The position numbers and the translations under genes were made by a program. Of a stretch of DNA of 46,382 nucleotides, positions 1 to 8,616 are shown in pieces (position 1 is the stretch's first letter; every line of letters starts with the position of its first letter). A model generated the notes under the pieces. It did no database searches, was not told the DNA's origin, and worked only from the letters and a program-made list of their open reading frames with translations. Source of the DNA: Pluralibacter sp. (lineage in GTDB: Bacteria; Pseudomonadota; Gammaproteobacteria; Enterobacterales; Enterobacteriaceae); contig NZ_JAFAGS010000001.1 of NCBI RefSeq assembly GCF_019237635.1, positions 1-46,382 of the forward strand, read 5' to 3'.

Positions 1-164
1 CTTCATGGCCATATCTCAAAAACTGATTAAAATATTTATGTAACTCAATAAATAATAATCAATATCGTAAAATATTAACTCAAAAGCGCCTCATTCGACA
101 TCTCAACTAAAAGCTCAATGCAGGGGTGACTGATCAACCTCCTACAAGCGAGGTGGGTATGTTG

Positions 165-184
165 TTCACACCGTTATATGTGAA
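165..184. other. Inverted repeat at the end of jetD
   Basis: TTCACA (165-170) and TGTGAA (179-184) form a short dyad with an 8-base loop overlapping the jetD stop codon. It has no clear U-run, so a role as transcription terminator is only possible. The rest of 1-173 is AT-rich and shows no gene that I can support. Confidence 0.3.
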
Positions 185-1331
185 CCTCAGATTTTGCCCA
201 TCTGAGCAATGCCTCTTCAACTATCCCCGCAGGCAAAAATTCCTGCTCCAGACGACCACGCGGCGAGCGGGTCAAGTAACGATAAAAATCGGCCTCTTCA
301 TTAAGCAAGCCATCAGGCATTGCTTGCTGCGCTTTTACCGGTTCAGGAACGGCGCTATGGCTGGCATATTGCTCAAACAACTCACGGTTCATAAGCAGAA
401 CATCAAGCGTCGGGCGACAGCACCTGGCTCTCGCCAGCATCAGTAGCCCCCAGCTATCCATGTCCCCCCAATAGGCAACGCGTTTTTCATCCAGAACAGA
501 GCTGGATAACCATTGCACGTCAAGGCCACACCCTAAGATCGCGATAGTGTCAGATAACGCTGGAAGTTGATGCAGACACTGTTCATTTTCAATCACCAGC
601 ACACGCGACGCGGGCAATGTCGTTTCCGCCAGTTCCGCTGTCGTCACCCGGCATTTTTTAAAAGGGAGCAATCCGGGCGATAATGGCACAACCAAAACCC
701 AGTGGCTGGACTCATCAAAAGCATCAAGAAAGGTGGTTAACCCCTGCTCGCTGGCTTCGCCGGAAAAACGCACGTCCAGCAGTCGGGTTAATAATGAAAT
801 ATTATTCTCGATAAATTTGGTATCCACCCCTTGCCCGGAAAGCAGCCTTAACGGCAGCCCTTTTGCGCAACCGGGCTCTAATCGGCAGGCCAGCCTGGCG
901 GCGCTGATGATGTCCTGCGGGCTTTTGTGCCGCCAGAGTGAACGATGGCTGACCAACAGCGGATGAAAAATAGGGTCAACCTGCTCAATAATTCCCTCCA
1001 GCAAGCGGAATTCCCGGCTCACCGCTTGATCCGCTGCGGCGCAGATCCAGTCAGAAGGGCCATTCAGGATCCAGCGCAGCGGCATTGAGACCGGTCCGTC
1101 GCTCGCCCGATAACTGACCTCTCCCCAGTCCACACGCCCAACCGCGACTTGCCGCCATAACTGCACGTGTTGTAAAACGCGCTGAGGCTGCTCTGCGAAT
1201 ATTTTCGCGGAAGGTTTGCCAATGGTCAGACAGAGCGGCCAGTTACCGGGTGGAAGTAAACGCTCGGCCCGGAGCTTTGCGTTATCCCACTGCCGGGCAA
1301 GCTTTTCACGCAGTTCATCAGGAGAATACAT
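174..1331 (-). CDS. jetD: Wadjet protein JetD, Toprim-like nuclease subunit
   Basis: This 385-residue protein has the layout of JetD: an N-terminal DUF3322-type region and a C-terminal DUF2220/Toprim-like domain. The Toprim signatures are visible: an acidic ENE motif at residues 248-250 at the end of a beta strand (VLVIENE), and GDMD at 289-292 followed by a small helix (SWGLLMLAR). In characterised Wadjet systems JetD is the nuclease that cuts circular DNA after the JetABC condensin has extruded it. Its ATG directly follows the jetC stop codon without a gap, so it is the last gene of the jetABCD operon and is translationally coupled. Length and motifs look intact. The family call rests on motifs and operon context together. 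Confidence 0.9.
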   Translation of the reverse strand: MYSPDELREKLARQWDNAKLRAERLLPPGNWPLCLTIGKPSAKIFAEQPQRVLQHVQLWRQVAVGRVDWGEVSYRASDGPVSMPLRWILNGPSDWICAAADQAVSREFRLLEGIIEQVDPIFHPLLVSHRSLWRHKSPQDIISAARLACRLEPGCAKGLPLRLLSGQGVDTKFIENNISLLTRLLDVRFSGEASEQGLTTFLDAFDESSHWVLVVPLSPGLLPFKKCRVTTAELAETTLPASRVLVIENEQCLHQLPALSDTIAILGCGLDVQWLSSSVLDEKRVAYWGDMDSWGLLMLARARCCRPTLDVLLMNRELFEQYASHSAVPEPVKAQQAMPDGLLNEEADFYRYLTRSPRGRLEQEFLPAGIVEEALLRWAKSEVHI

Positions 1332-4300
1332 TTACGCGTTCTCCCGTCGTCGGGAGTGTTGCTCAAGCTCTTCCCAGCTCAGCGAAGCCATATTTGAATC
1401 CTGACCGCGCCGATGTACGACAATCGCCGACCGGGTATGGTCACGCAACAGGCGCATTTCCTTATTGGGGGTGATAAATACGGCATGTAAGCCAAATTCT
1501 CTGAGCGCGGCAATAATCCTGCCCGCCACGGCATGAGAACTGCGGGAGAAGGCTTCATCAAGGATAATCGTGCCGAAAAGAGGATAACGGCTCCCCGCAG
1601 GACAAAGCGCATAGCTAAGTGATGCGGTCAATACGTAAGACGCGATAATCTCTTTTTCTCCGCCGCTACCGCCCTGCGAGCCGGTACGTGACTCAATCAC
1701 ATTTCCGCTCTGACGATCCATCACCGACACGGCGAACTCCAGACGAAAGCGGGGATCCAGCAGCGCCTTCGCCCCCAGGGTACGGTTTCGTTCACAGGCA
1801 TCCCGTAGTTGCGCCACCAGCACCTGCAAAGCCTTATAATGGCTCTCGCCGTTATCATCAACAAACCGGGCGGTATTTAGCTGACGCTGCGCTTTTTCAA
1901 GCGTGCGCAGGCTTTCATGGACAACTTTTTTGGTATCCAGACGCAGGTAGCGATCCGGCTGAAAATCGACCCTGAACATGGTTTCATTGAGTTCGCTGAG
2001 TCGCGCTTCAATCACTAACACCTCATGATCGATATGGCTGAGCAGTTGCGTTACCCCGTCGTCAGATGAACGATTCAGATAGTCAAGGAAGCGGTTAAGC
2101 TTTTCCGGCAGGGCTTCTTCGGTCAGTTCCTGCAAACGCTGTAAATAGACAGGGACATCATCCAAATCAGCCCCAGCCTCAACGAGCGCCCCAGTATCCA
2201 CACGTTTGGCTTCAGACATACGTTTGGTCAACTCAATGTTCAGTCGATGCAATTCACCTTTAACACCCTCAATTTCTTGCTGAATTCCCCGCTCATGCTG
2301 ACGTTCCAGATCGCGAATGTCAGGCAGTTGCTCCAGAGCCACCACTGGAAAATGTGACGCGCACAACTCTCGCTCTTCATCCTGCATACCTTGTTGCGCG
2401 GTTTGCTGGGCCTTACGTTCTGCGGCCCTGGCGGAGGTGAGTTCTGTATCCAGCCCGTTAGTGACTTTATTGGCGGCTCTGAGCTGCTTATCAAATTCAG
2501 ACTCAACCGTTTGAGCCTCATCAAGTTTTGCTTTCGCTACGCTGGCATCGGAATCAGGATGGATCAGATTCTCCAGCCGCTCCTTGAGCGCTTCCAGTTG
2601 GTTCTTTGCGCCGGGAACATCAATGCTATCGTAATCAATCTGTTGTATTTTCTGGAATGAAATGGCCTGATGTTGCAAAAGCGCCACCTCGCCTTTCGCA
2701 ACCTCAAATGCCGCGTTTGCGGTTTTAGTTTGCTCCTGAAGCGCGGCAACTTCTCTGGCAAGAAAGTTCAGGCGATCGCGGTTATCGAATCCCGTCAGCC
2801 AGTCTTCATCAAGGCGTTTCTGATCCTGTTTGTCATAAAAACGCTGTTTACCAGACATTAACCCCTGAACCGTCATGGCATGAGGTGTGTCACGCAACTG
2901 TTCAGGGCTGTCAACACAATGCCTGTCGCTTTCTGCCAGTAATACTTTGACGGCCTCTCGCCACGGATGATCTTTCCACAGCAGTTTGCGGGTAAAACCA
3001 TCATCGAAGAAGCGGACGGGCGAGTGCGGTAATTTGACTTCCAGTAGCCGAACATGCAGACGATTGTTACGCTGATTTACCCAGCGCAGCGCTTCCTGTG
3101 CAGATTCAGGCGCAACAAGAATACGCAGCCTGTTACTCCCAACAGCGCGTTCAATCGCTCCGCGCCATTGCGCCTCTTCCGGTTTAACCTGTATCAGTTC
3201 AGCGACAAAAGGCAGTTCAGATTCATCAATGTTCAGCGCTTTCGCCAGTTCGCTGCGAAACGCCTGATAATGGGCGGGCAGGTTAGAATCCGGACGACGC
3301 GCAATCTCGGCGCTTTCAGCCTGTCGTTCCCGAAGTTTTTCGGTAATGCCAAGACTGAGCGAGCCTTTTTGATACGCCTCTTCCTCTTTTAGCGTTATAT
3401 CATCGGCAAGCTGCACACAGCGGGCTTCGGCTTCATGCTGATTCGCCTCTAGCTGTTGCTGACTCAGGTCAGGCGGCAACCCCAGATTATGGATCAGCTG
3501 TTGATACTGGCGCGCCAGAGCCTCCCGACTGCCGAGCGTTTTTTGCCAGTCCTTGATGCGCTCATTCAGATCATCAATATTGGCGCCACCGGCTTGGTAA
3601 TAGCGCTGTATGCAGTCAGCAACCCGTTTTTTCTGCTGCTCAAGCTGCGACAGGATCTGTTCTTCGCAGATCTGTGCTTCACCAAACTCGATTTCAAGAT
3701 GGCTGACCTTTTTCCTCCAGAGCTGGCTTGCCTGTTGTGCAAACCAGATGGGCAATAGTGATTCCAGCACTTTCCTTTCAGCAAGTTGTCGCTCTTGCTT
3801 CTGGTACTTATCCCAACTCAGGGCAACAGGTTGCAATGACTGCTGCTGTTTGCGCGCCGTTTCCAGTTCCTGATGGATTTCTGTCAGACCATCAAAACTA
3901 TTGGCCACTTCCGTCGCCCGATCGAAGGCGGAGTGATCGTCCAATACCAGCTCACGAAAAATCTCATCAATGCTGTTTAGCTGTTTTAACCCTGCCGCCC
4001 GATTTAGCAACGTAAACGCGTTTTCCCCCACTTCGAAAAAGTCCCGCAAGCGCGCCAGATATTGTTTTTTATTCGGGTATGTCCAGATCCCTGTCACTTC
4101 TTTTTCCATTTGCCGCAGCAATCGTGTGCCGCCGTCATGGTAAACGTTCAACCAGTGCTCCAGCGTCTGCTCGGGGTTATCGCTGAAAAGCCAAAGCCTT
4201 TTCATATCCGTCACGCTGGAGCTGGTGGAATCAAACCACAGCAGAGCTCCCAGACGAACCTGCTGCCCTTCACGCTCCAGCGTCGCGGCAATGCCGGTCA

Positions 4301-4619
4301 CGGTTTTACCTGGTCTGGCAATATGCGATTGCCCCTCCCCGCCATCACCGGGTCCGGATACACCGCGCACGTAGGAGATAAGATCTCTGTCGCTTTCATG
4401 CCCCCCGGTTGAGGCCAGGTTGTAGCGGGGATTGGCACAGAGTAGCGTCATTAAGGCATCGACCAGCGTCGTTTTTCCGCTTCCGGTTGGACCAATAACG
4501 GCGGTACCTTCCTGATGGATTGCTGCCTGATGCAATCCATGAAAACCGCCCCAGTTGAACAACTCGATACGGGTGAGAATAAAAGATTCCATTCCAGCCA
4601 GACTCGCTATTTGATTCAT
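1332..4619 (-). CDS. jetC: Wadjet protein JetC, SMC/MukB-like ATPase
   Basis: The 1095-residue product is an SMC-type ATPase. Residues 43-50 are the Walker A loop (GPTGSGKT) near the N-terminus. Long glutamine/glutamate-rich heptad stretches fill roughly 240-480 and 640-900 and flank a hinge-like region. The C-terminal head has the ABC signature GGSGGEKE at 983-990 and Walker B with D1021-E1022 in TIILDEAF. In Wadjet complexes JetC is the loop-extruding motor that binds the kleisin JetA and the small subunit JetB. Its start overlaps the jetB stop by four bases. All ATPase motifs are present, so the motor is predicted to work. MukB or MksB are alternatives for the protein alone, but the JetD neighbour settles it as Wadjet. 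Confidence 0.93.
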   Translation of the reverse strand: MNQIASLAGMESFILTRIELFNWGGFHGLHQAAIHQEGTAVIGPTGSGKTTLVDALMTLLCANPRYNLASTGGHESDRDLISYVRGVSGPGDGGEGQSHIARPGKTVTGIAATLEREGQQVRLGALLWFDSTSSSVTDMKRLWLFSDNPEQTLEHWLNVYHDGGTRLLRQMEKEVTGIWTYPNKKQYLARLRDFFEVGENAFTLLNRAAGLKQLNSIDEIFRELVLDDHSAFDRATEVANSFDGLTEIHQELETARKQQQSLQPVALSWDKYQKQERQLAERKVLESLLPIWFAQQASQLWRKKVSHLEIEFGEAQICEEQILSQLEQQKKRVADCIQRYYQAGGANIDDLNERIKDWQKTLGSREALARQYQQLIHNLGLPPDLSQQQLEANQHEAEARCVQLADDITLKEEEAYQKGSLSLGITEKLRERQAESAEIARRPDSNLPAHYQAFRSELAKALNIDESELPFVAELIQVKPEEAQWRGAIERAVGSNRLRILVAPESAQEALRWVNQRNNRLHVRLLEVKLPHSPVRFFDDGFTRKLLWKDHPWREAVKVLLAESDRHCVDSPEQLRDTPHAMTVQGLMSGKQRFYDKQDQKRLDEDWLTGFDNRDRLNFLAREVAALQEQTKTANAAFEVAKGEVALLQHQAISFQKIQQIDYDSIDVPGAKNQLEALKERLENLIHPDSDASVAKAKLDEAQTVESEFDKQLRAANKVTNGLDTELTSARAAERKAQQTAQQGMQDEERELCASHFPVVALEQLPDIRDLERQHERGIQQEIEGVKGELHRLNIELTKRMSEAKRVDTGALVEAGADLDDVPVYLQRLQELTEEALPEKLNRFLDYLNRSSDDGVTQLLSHIDHEVLVIEARLSELNETMFRVDFQPDRYLRLDTKKVVHESLRTLEKAQRQLNTARFVDDNGESHYKALQVLVAQLRDACERNRTLGAKALLDPRFRLEFAVSVMDRQSGNVIESRTGSQGGSGGEKEIIASYVLTASLSYALCPAGSRYPLFGTIILDEAFSRSSHAVAGRIIAALREFGLHAVFITPNKEMRLLRDHTRSAIVVHRRGQDSNMASLSWEELEQHSRRRENA

Positions 4620-5380
4620 ACCTCCTCCCCACTACTCTCCTTTTCTGACGAATCAGCAGGGGTGGTTTGTTGAGCAATTTGTTCCTGTAGCCATGCCAGT
4701 AATGCCTGAAGATTCATCGGATCGGCAAGATGAGCAATAATCGGGCGAATCACGATCCGCTCATGCGCATCCGGCGACGTGACCAGCCCATGGCCCTTTA
4801 ATTGATCCAATAGGGTAAGCAACCGGGTACGTTCTTTTGATTCACTCCCCGGATCGCCAAGGTAAATCTGGAGCTGAGGGAGGAGATCGTCGATAGCGAT
4901 CTGCGCCTGGCTGGCACCTGTTCCACTTTCCTGCTCCCAGGCAACAAAATGCTGGCGCAGTATGGCGACTAATAATGATTGTTCCAGGTTAAGCCGTTGC
5001 CGTCTCACCAGAGGGTGGGACCATTCATCCTGCTCTGGCGTTTCATCAAGCCTGACTTTGACATACAGCAAACCGCGGATCTCATCAATGCCGATATCCA
5101 GATCGAGAGGTTCCAGAATGCGAGTAACCTCTTCTGGATGGGTCAGTACAACGCGGTACAGATTGGGTTTACTGGCCTCTTCCAGCAGGCCGTATTTGAG
5201 CAATTCCTGAGTCGCTTCGCGTATTTTTTTTAGCGTTCGCATTTCGCTGTTGGTTGCAATTTCCTCAACCGACTCATCAGCAACCGCTTCGTCCGATGGT
5301 TCTGGTTCACTGCCTGTATTTGCAGCAACGCTCCGGTTAATCTGTCTGTCAAAAAAGCCCGCCATACCTGTTACTCCCAA
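4616..5380 (-). CDS. jetB: Wadjet protein JetB, MksE-like accessory subunit
   Basis: This 254-residue protein matches the DUF4194/MksE-like class in size and operon position. Two winged-helix-like segments can be made out, for example around residues 50-90 (MRTLKKIREATQELLKYGLL) and 185-215. The N-terminal 45 residues and the C-terminal tail are rich in Glu and Ser and look disordered. JetB is the dimeric KITE-type subunit that bridges the kleisin JetA in the condensin. The start overlaps the end of jetA by ten bases and the stop overlaps the jetC start by four, so expression is tightly coupled. The assignment is mainly by context, as the sequence has few diagnostic residues. Confidence 0.85.
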   Translation of the reverse strand: MGVTGMAGFFDRQINRSVAANTGSEPEPSDEAVADESVEEIATNSEMRTLKKIREATQELLKYGLLEEASKPNLYRVVLTHPEEVTRILEPLDLDIGIDEIRGLLYVKVRLDETPEQDEWSHPLVRRQRLNLEQSLLVAILRQHFVAWEQESGTGASQAQIAIDDLLPQLQIYLGDPGSESKERTRLLTLLDQLKGHGLVTSPDAHERIVIRPIIAHLADPMNLQALLAWLQEQIAQQTTPADSSEKESSGEEV

Positions 5381-6867
5381 TCGATATCCATTAATGCCTG
5401 GCTTTCCAGACCGGCAGTGGGCAGATTAAATCGCCAGCGGCGACCTTCCCCATCACTAAGTTCAGCAAATTCGCGCTGTGAATCAATAACCGCAATGCCC
5501 GCTTCTCTCGCCATGCCAATCCATATGGCGAAGGTTTCGAGATCGTGGGCCGGGGGCAACAGCGCCGCCAGTTCAGCCAGGCCAACGGGGCGATTTTCTT
5601 TTGCCAGAAGCTGCAACGTCTGCTGAATCAACACCTCACGATCGAGGCCATTGAAAGAATCCCAGAAATCATCGCCAATCTGCGTTAAATCCGCCGCATG
5701 ATTACTGAGATCCAACGTTTGTTCCGCTTCATCATCCACCTCTTTAAAACGTAAACGTTCAATAGCGGGGATGCCTGTTACCGCCACACCAACGGCAGGA
5801 AGCGGAACCTCTTGTTTACGAATTATCTGGCGCTGCCAGTCGAGTTTTAACGCCAGATTCAGAAACTCGTTAAGCAAATGACCAACACGGTGATGTTCAG
5901 CAGCAAGACCAGTTTTCATGAAACCACGGACATCACGCTCGCTACGGGCGCGAGCCTGGAGTACAGTTTGCGATTCATCGACCAGACGCTTAACCAGCCA
6001 GCGCAGATCATGCCGCTGTAGACGGTTAAGCGCATCGGAAGCAGAAGGATGGCTAAGGATCACACGTAATCGTTCACTCATCGCTTTAAGTTCAGAAGAT
6101 TGACGGAGCTGTTGCTGAAAGCTGTCGAAAACTCTTCCTTCCGGCGTATTAAGCAGCGCGTCCTGATCGTTGAGCAGGCGTTCTACGATATCGCCGCGAT
6201 GATATTGCTCACCAATAATGGATTGCCGAAGCGCACGGTCGGCCTCGCGCCAGGAGTCTTCAACACGACGAAAGTCAGCTCGCAGGCTGGAAGCTAAATT
6301 GAAGACCTCTCGAATATGTTCAATCGCCTGATGCGTTTCCAGCACCTCAATATGCCCGGCTTCTGCCTCCTGTAATTCATGTTCCAGTTCGGCAATACGA
6401 CGACGTAAGGTTGCAACCCGGTTTGCCGGATTAGGATTAAGCCGGGTTTCCAGGTTTTCAATTTCTCTCTGTACGGTGGACAAACGGGAAGCCGTAGAGG
6501 TCATGAAACGATTATCCAGCGACTCAACAAACGTAATCGCGACCTCAAGCGCATCGGTGGCGAAGATACGGCCATCCCGTTCGACAATTAAACGGCGTTT
6601 GATCCACTCCCGCAGTTCACGACTAGCCTGAAGAGACGGATTGTCCAGATTAATGTCATACTGTTCCTGACTCACATGCTCAATGAGAATACCGGAAAGA
6701 GACTGGATCGCTTCCTCAAGGGGGATACCATCATGTGATTTTTCAAACAGCGTTTTCAGGCAACTCAAAACCAGCGGGGCGCGGCGGGTGGCAAGAAGTA
6801 TCCAGGCAGGATGCTGGTTTTTTGCTGAAATATAATTCTCTGTACGCTGCCTTGTGTTTTCTTCCAT
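5371..6867 (-). CDS. jetA: Wadjet protein JetA, MksF-like kleisin
   Basis: This 498-residue protein is the first gene of the operon and fits the DUF3375/MksF-like kleisin subunit. The N-terminal ~110 residues look like a winged-helix domain (ARRAPLVLSCLKTLFEKSHDGIPLEEAIQSL). A coiled-coil stretch follows at about 125-185 (TVQREIENLETRL, RRRIAELEHELQEAEAG). The C-terminal winged helix would contact the JetC head. JetA links two JetC heads and recruits JetB. The ATG at 6865-6867 has only a weak AAGG about a dozen bases upstream. A perfect CRP-type palindrome lies about 90 bp upstream. No stop or frameshift interrupts the four jet genes. Confidence 0.88.
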   Translation of the reverse strand: MEENTRQRTENYISAKNQHPAWILLATRRAPLVLSCLKTLFEKSHDGIPLEEAIQSLSGILIEHVSQEQYDINLDNPSLQASRELREWIKRRLIVERDGRIFATDALEVAITFVESLDNRFMTSTASRLSTVQREIENLETRLNPNPANRVATLRRRIAELEHELQEAEAGHIEVLETHQAIEHIREVFNLASSLRADFRRVEDSWREADRALRQSIIGEQYHRGDIVERLLNDQDALLNTPEGRVFDSFQQQLRQSSELKAMSERLRVILSHPSASDALNRLQRHDLRWLVKRLVDESQTVLQARARSERDVRGFMKTGLAAEHHRVGHLLNEFLNLALKLDWQRQIIRKQEVPLPAVGVAVTGIPAIERLRFKEVDDEAEQTLDLSNHAADLTQIGDDFWDSFNGLDREVLIQQTLQLLAKENRPVGLAELAALLPPAHDLETFAIWIGMAREAGIAVIDSQREFAELSDGEGRRWRFNLPTAGLESQALMDIDWE

Positions 6868-7337
6868 GTAGCAGAACCTTCAAAATGCTGGTTGAGGTGC
6901 ACAGACTACGATACTTCGCCGTTGCGGACTTTTTCTCCGGTAGCCTGCCTTGCTTTGTGATTTTTGTCACAATTTTCCTCCAGCGACTTTTCTCTATTAT
7001 CAGGAAAAATACCGGAATCTGTGTGCTACAAGTTCGGGCTAACGTATGAACTGATAACGTCCAGAATAACTTTACAAGACAGGATACTGAAAGGCGTAGT
7101 GGAAAAATGCGGAAATTGTATTAACGCTCTACGATAAAAAAATAACAACTCAGCTTCATAACAATGGTGAGTTTTATGGTATGGAACTAATCGCGTGTCG
7201 TAAGAGTGGGTAGATAGTCAATTACACACCAATTTTTCGTGATAACCCTCACAAAAATAAAGCGGATTTTAATGGAGGCGCTGTTTACGAGAAACGCCAA
7301 CAAAACCAATAACAAACAGCGTGTTAGTCGTCAATAT
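6868..7337. other. Non-coding end of the Wadjet-bearing island
   Basis: About 470 bp with no credible gene. It is visibly AT-rich compared with the DNA after 7360. The part next to jetA must hold the jet promoter. A possible -10 (TATCGT on the minus strand, 6908-6913) would place the CRP-type site near -62, but no good -35 is seen. The remainder, 6972-7337, shows only scattered short open frames without ribosome sites. The stretch ends at a tRNA-Phe-like attachment sequence. Confidence 0.5.
6956..6971. promoter_or_regulatory. Perfect CRP-type binding site upstream of jetA
   Basis: TGTGATTTTTGTCACA matches the CRP consensus TGTGA-N6-TCACA at all ten defined positions. It lies about 90 bp upstream of the jetA start. 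That distance suits a class I activator site if the TATCGT at 6908-6913 (minus strand) is the -10. Regulation of the Wadjet operon by CRP is inferred, not shown. Confidence 0.6.
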
Positions 7338-7358
7338 GATTCCGAGTCCGGCACCACT
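7338..7358 (+). other. tRNA-Phe 3'-end remnant, likely attachment site of an island
   Basis: The segment contains TTCCGAGTCCGGCACCA, which equals the T-arm/acceptor 3' end of the enterobacterial pheU/pheV tRNA-Phe gene except for one missing G in the GGG run. No tRNA body precedes it. Such isolated tRNA 3' ends are the distal att sites left by integrases that insert into tRNA genes. AT-rich DNA and a defence operon lie on one side and ordinary genes on the other. This supports an island ending here. The intact tRNA and the integrase would lie to the left, outside the window. Confidence 0.65.
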
Positions 7359-7998
7359 ATTCTAAAGAACCCGCCCCTAAAAAATAGACCGGAACCCGCC
7401 GGGTTGTGCCCGTTAGGTTATCAGCAGCGTCAATCTCTGCCGTCACAATGCGCATCCCGGTCTTACGCAGCCGGGACACCTCTGCCGCGATACGCTGAAC
7501 ACCAAACCAGAACAGGGCGTCAAGCGCCGTCACCTGCAACCCGCTTTCCAGCGCCAGCCTGAGACGCTCGCGTGGCGCTTTGGCCTCTTTCGCAATATGT
7601 TGATACGGTGCCGCCGTTGCGCCTGCCGGATCCACCCGCCGGATGCGGGTCGCCAGCCGGTACTGAAAAGTATCGGGGACATCGCCTAAATCCGCTTTAA
7701 GGCTCCAGACGCAGCCAAACCGCTTGCCGTTGAAGACGGCGTCTTTCTGGTTAAGCTGCATCTCTTCACGCAGCCCGGCAATCAGTTGCGGAGTACGGAC
7801 CAGCAGCAGGCGAAACGGGAGCTCGAAACTGGTCACATAATCTACATTCAGCAGCGCGAGGCGTAAACGCGCTTGCGCGTCAGCACGCAACTGGCGGCAT
7901 TCATCAAGCACCTCTGCCCACTGATGCGCGACACGGGGAGATTCATCTGACGCCGAAAAATGATACTTCTCAATCTGGTAGTCGACATTGCCCGCCAT
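7357..7998 (-). CDS. HTH-domain protein of unknown function
   Basis: This 213-residue protein is not one I recognise by name. The C-terminal third (about 145-200) reads as a winged helix-turn-helix: LQVTALDALFWFGVQRIAAE followed by VSRLRKTGMRI, resembling the HTH_39-type domains of phage and plasmid proteins. A strand (VYFLGAG) ends the protein. The N-terminal 140 residues are mixed helix/strand with no motif I can name. The start at 7996-7998 (ATGGCGGGC) is preceded by AGAGAGACC, a modest ribosome site. The stop codon lies inside the last bases of the tRNA-Phe-like att sequence, so the extreme C-terminus may have been altered by the integration event. A regulator or replication/prophage-derived function are both possible. 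Confidence 0.7.
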   Translation of the reverse strand: MAGNVDYQIEKYHFSASDESPRVAHQWAEVLDECRQLRADAQARLRLALLNVDYVTSFELPFRLLLVRTPQLIAGLREEMQLNQKDAVFNGKRFGCVWSLKADLGDVPDTFQYRLATRIRRVDPAGATAAPYQHIAKEAKAPRERLRLALESGLQVTALDALFWFGVQRIAAEVSRLRKTGMRIVTAEIDAADNLTGTTRRVPVYFLGAGSLE

Positions 7999-8111
7999 GC
8001 TGGTCTCTCTTCTGATTGCCCGTAAGTCACTATATCAACAATAAAAGGGAACCCGAAAGGGGTTTGCTGAGCACCGGCATAGCACAGAAGTGTAATGTAT
8101 TGTCATCCCCC

Positions 8112-8143
8112 TTTACTTTGGAGTTGACTCCAAAGTTTATAAT
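8112..8143 (+). promoter_or_regulatory. ZntR/MerR-type promoter of the small membrane protein gene
   Basis: Arms CTTTGGAGT (8116-8124) and ACTCCAAAG (8127-8135) flank a central TG, the same 9-2-9 geometry as the E. coli zntA operator. A -35 TTTACT (8112-8117) and a perfect -10 TATAAT (8138-8143) are separated by 20 bp, the stretched spacer typical of promoters activated by DNA-twisting MerR proteins. Over 22 bases it differs from the zntA operator, as I recall it, at only three positions. A zinc/cadmium/lead response through ZntR is therefore predicted. Confidence 0.75.
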
Positions 8144-8173
8144 TGACGCTGATGATACCTGGAGGGGCATAGT

Positions 8174-8530
8174 ATGACGAAACGCACGCTGATGACGCTG
8201 GTTGTCGTGGTGTTTACTGTTTTCTGGAGTCTCCTGGCCTGGGGAGCATCCGGGTTACTCGCCTGGCTGTCAGAACTGTCGGTGATGGTGCAGAATGACG
8301 CCCCCGGGCTTCCCTCTCCGTTACGGGAAGGCATACTGCTGTGGGTGCCACAGACCATTCTGGATGCCTGGTTACCCTGGCTTCAGGCATCCCTGAACAG
8401 GCTCATTTCATCCTTTCCGGCGCTCATCATCTGGATAAATTATGCCATCTGGATAGTCTGGGGGCTGGGAATCACTCTGTTTCTCCTGCTTATCAGTATT
8501 GGAGGTCGTTTCATTAACCGCACACCGTAA
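8174..8530 (+). CDS. Small inner-membrane protein, probably metal-responsive
   Basis: The 118-residue product is strongly hydrophobic. A first membrane segment spans about residues 7-33 and a second about 83-112. An amphipathic, Trp/Pro-rich loop lies between them (LWVPQTILDAWLPWLQ). It has no Cys and no His, so it does not look like a metal ligand protein itself. I do not recognise the family. A good ribosome site (TGGAGG, 8159-8164) precedes the ATG. The promoter has ZntR-type architecture, so induction by zinc or a related metal is expected. It stands alone: the next gene downstream is convergent. A stress-related membrane factor or a modulator of a transporter encoded elsewhere would fit. 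Confidence 0.75.
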   Translation: MTKRTLMTLVVVVFTVFWSLLAWGASGLLAWLSELSVMVQNDAPGLPSPLREGILLWVPQTILDAWLPWLQASLNRLISSFPALIIWINYAIWIVWGLGITLFLLLISIGGRFINRTP

Positions 8531-8616
8531 CGCAAGTTAAAGAGGGGTTGTCTGGTGAATGGCACCAGGCCTCTGACGTTACCTGTAAATCCTGATGGTT
8601 TATCGCTGACGCGAAC

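Noticed and set aside
7338..7358. A tRNA gene at the att site
   Set aside because: Only the T-arm/acceptor end is present; no D-arm, anticodon arm or 5' acceptor strand can be found upstream.
7239..7562. 107-codon plus-strand open frame spanning the att-like site
   Set aside because: It crosses the junction and runs antisense into the HTH gene, with no ribosome site or recognisable product.
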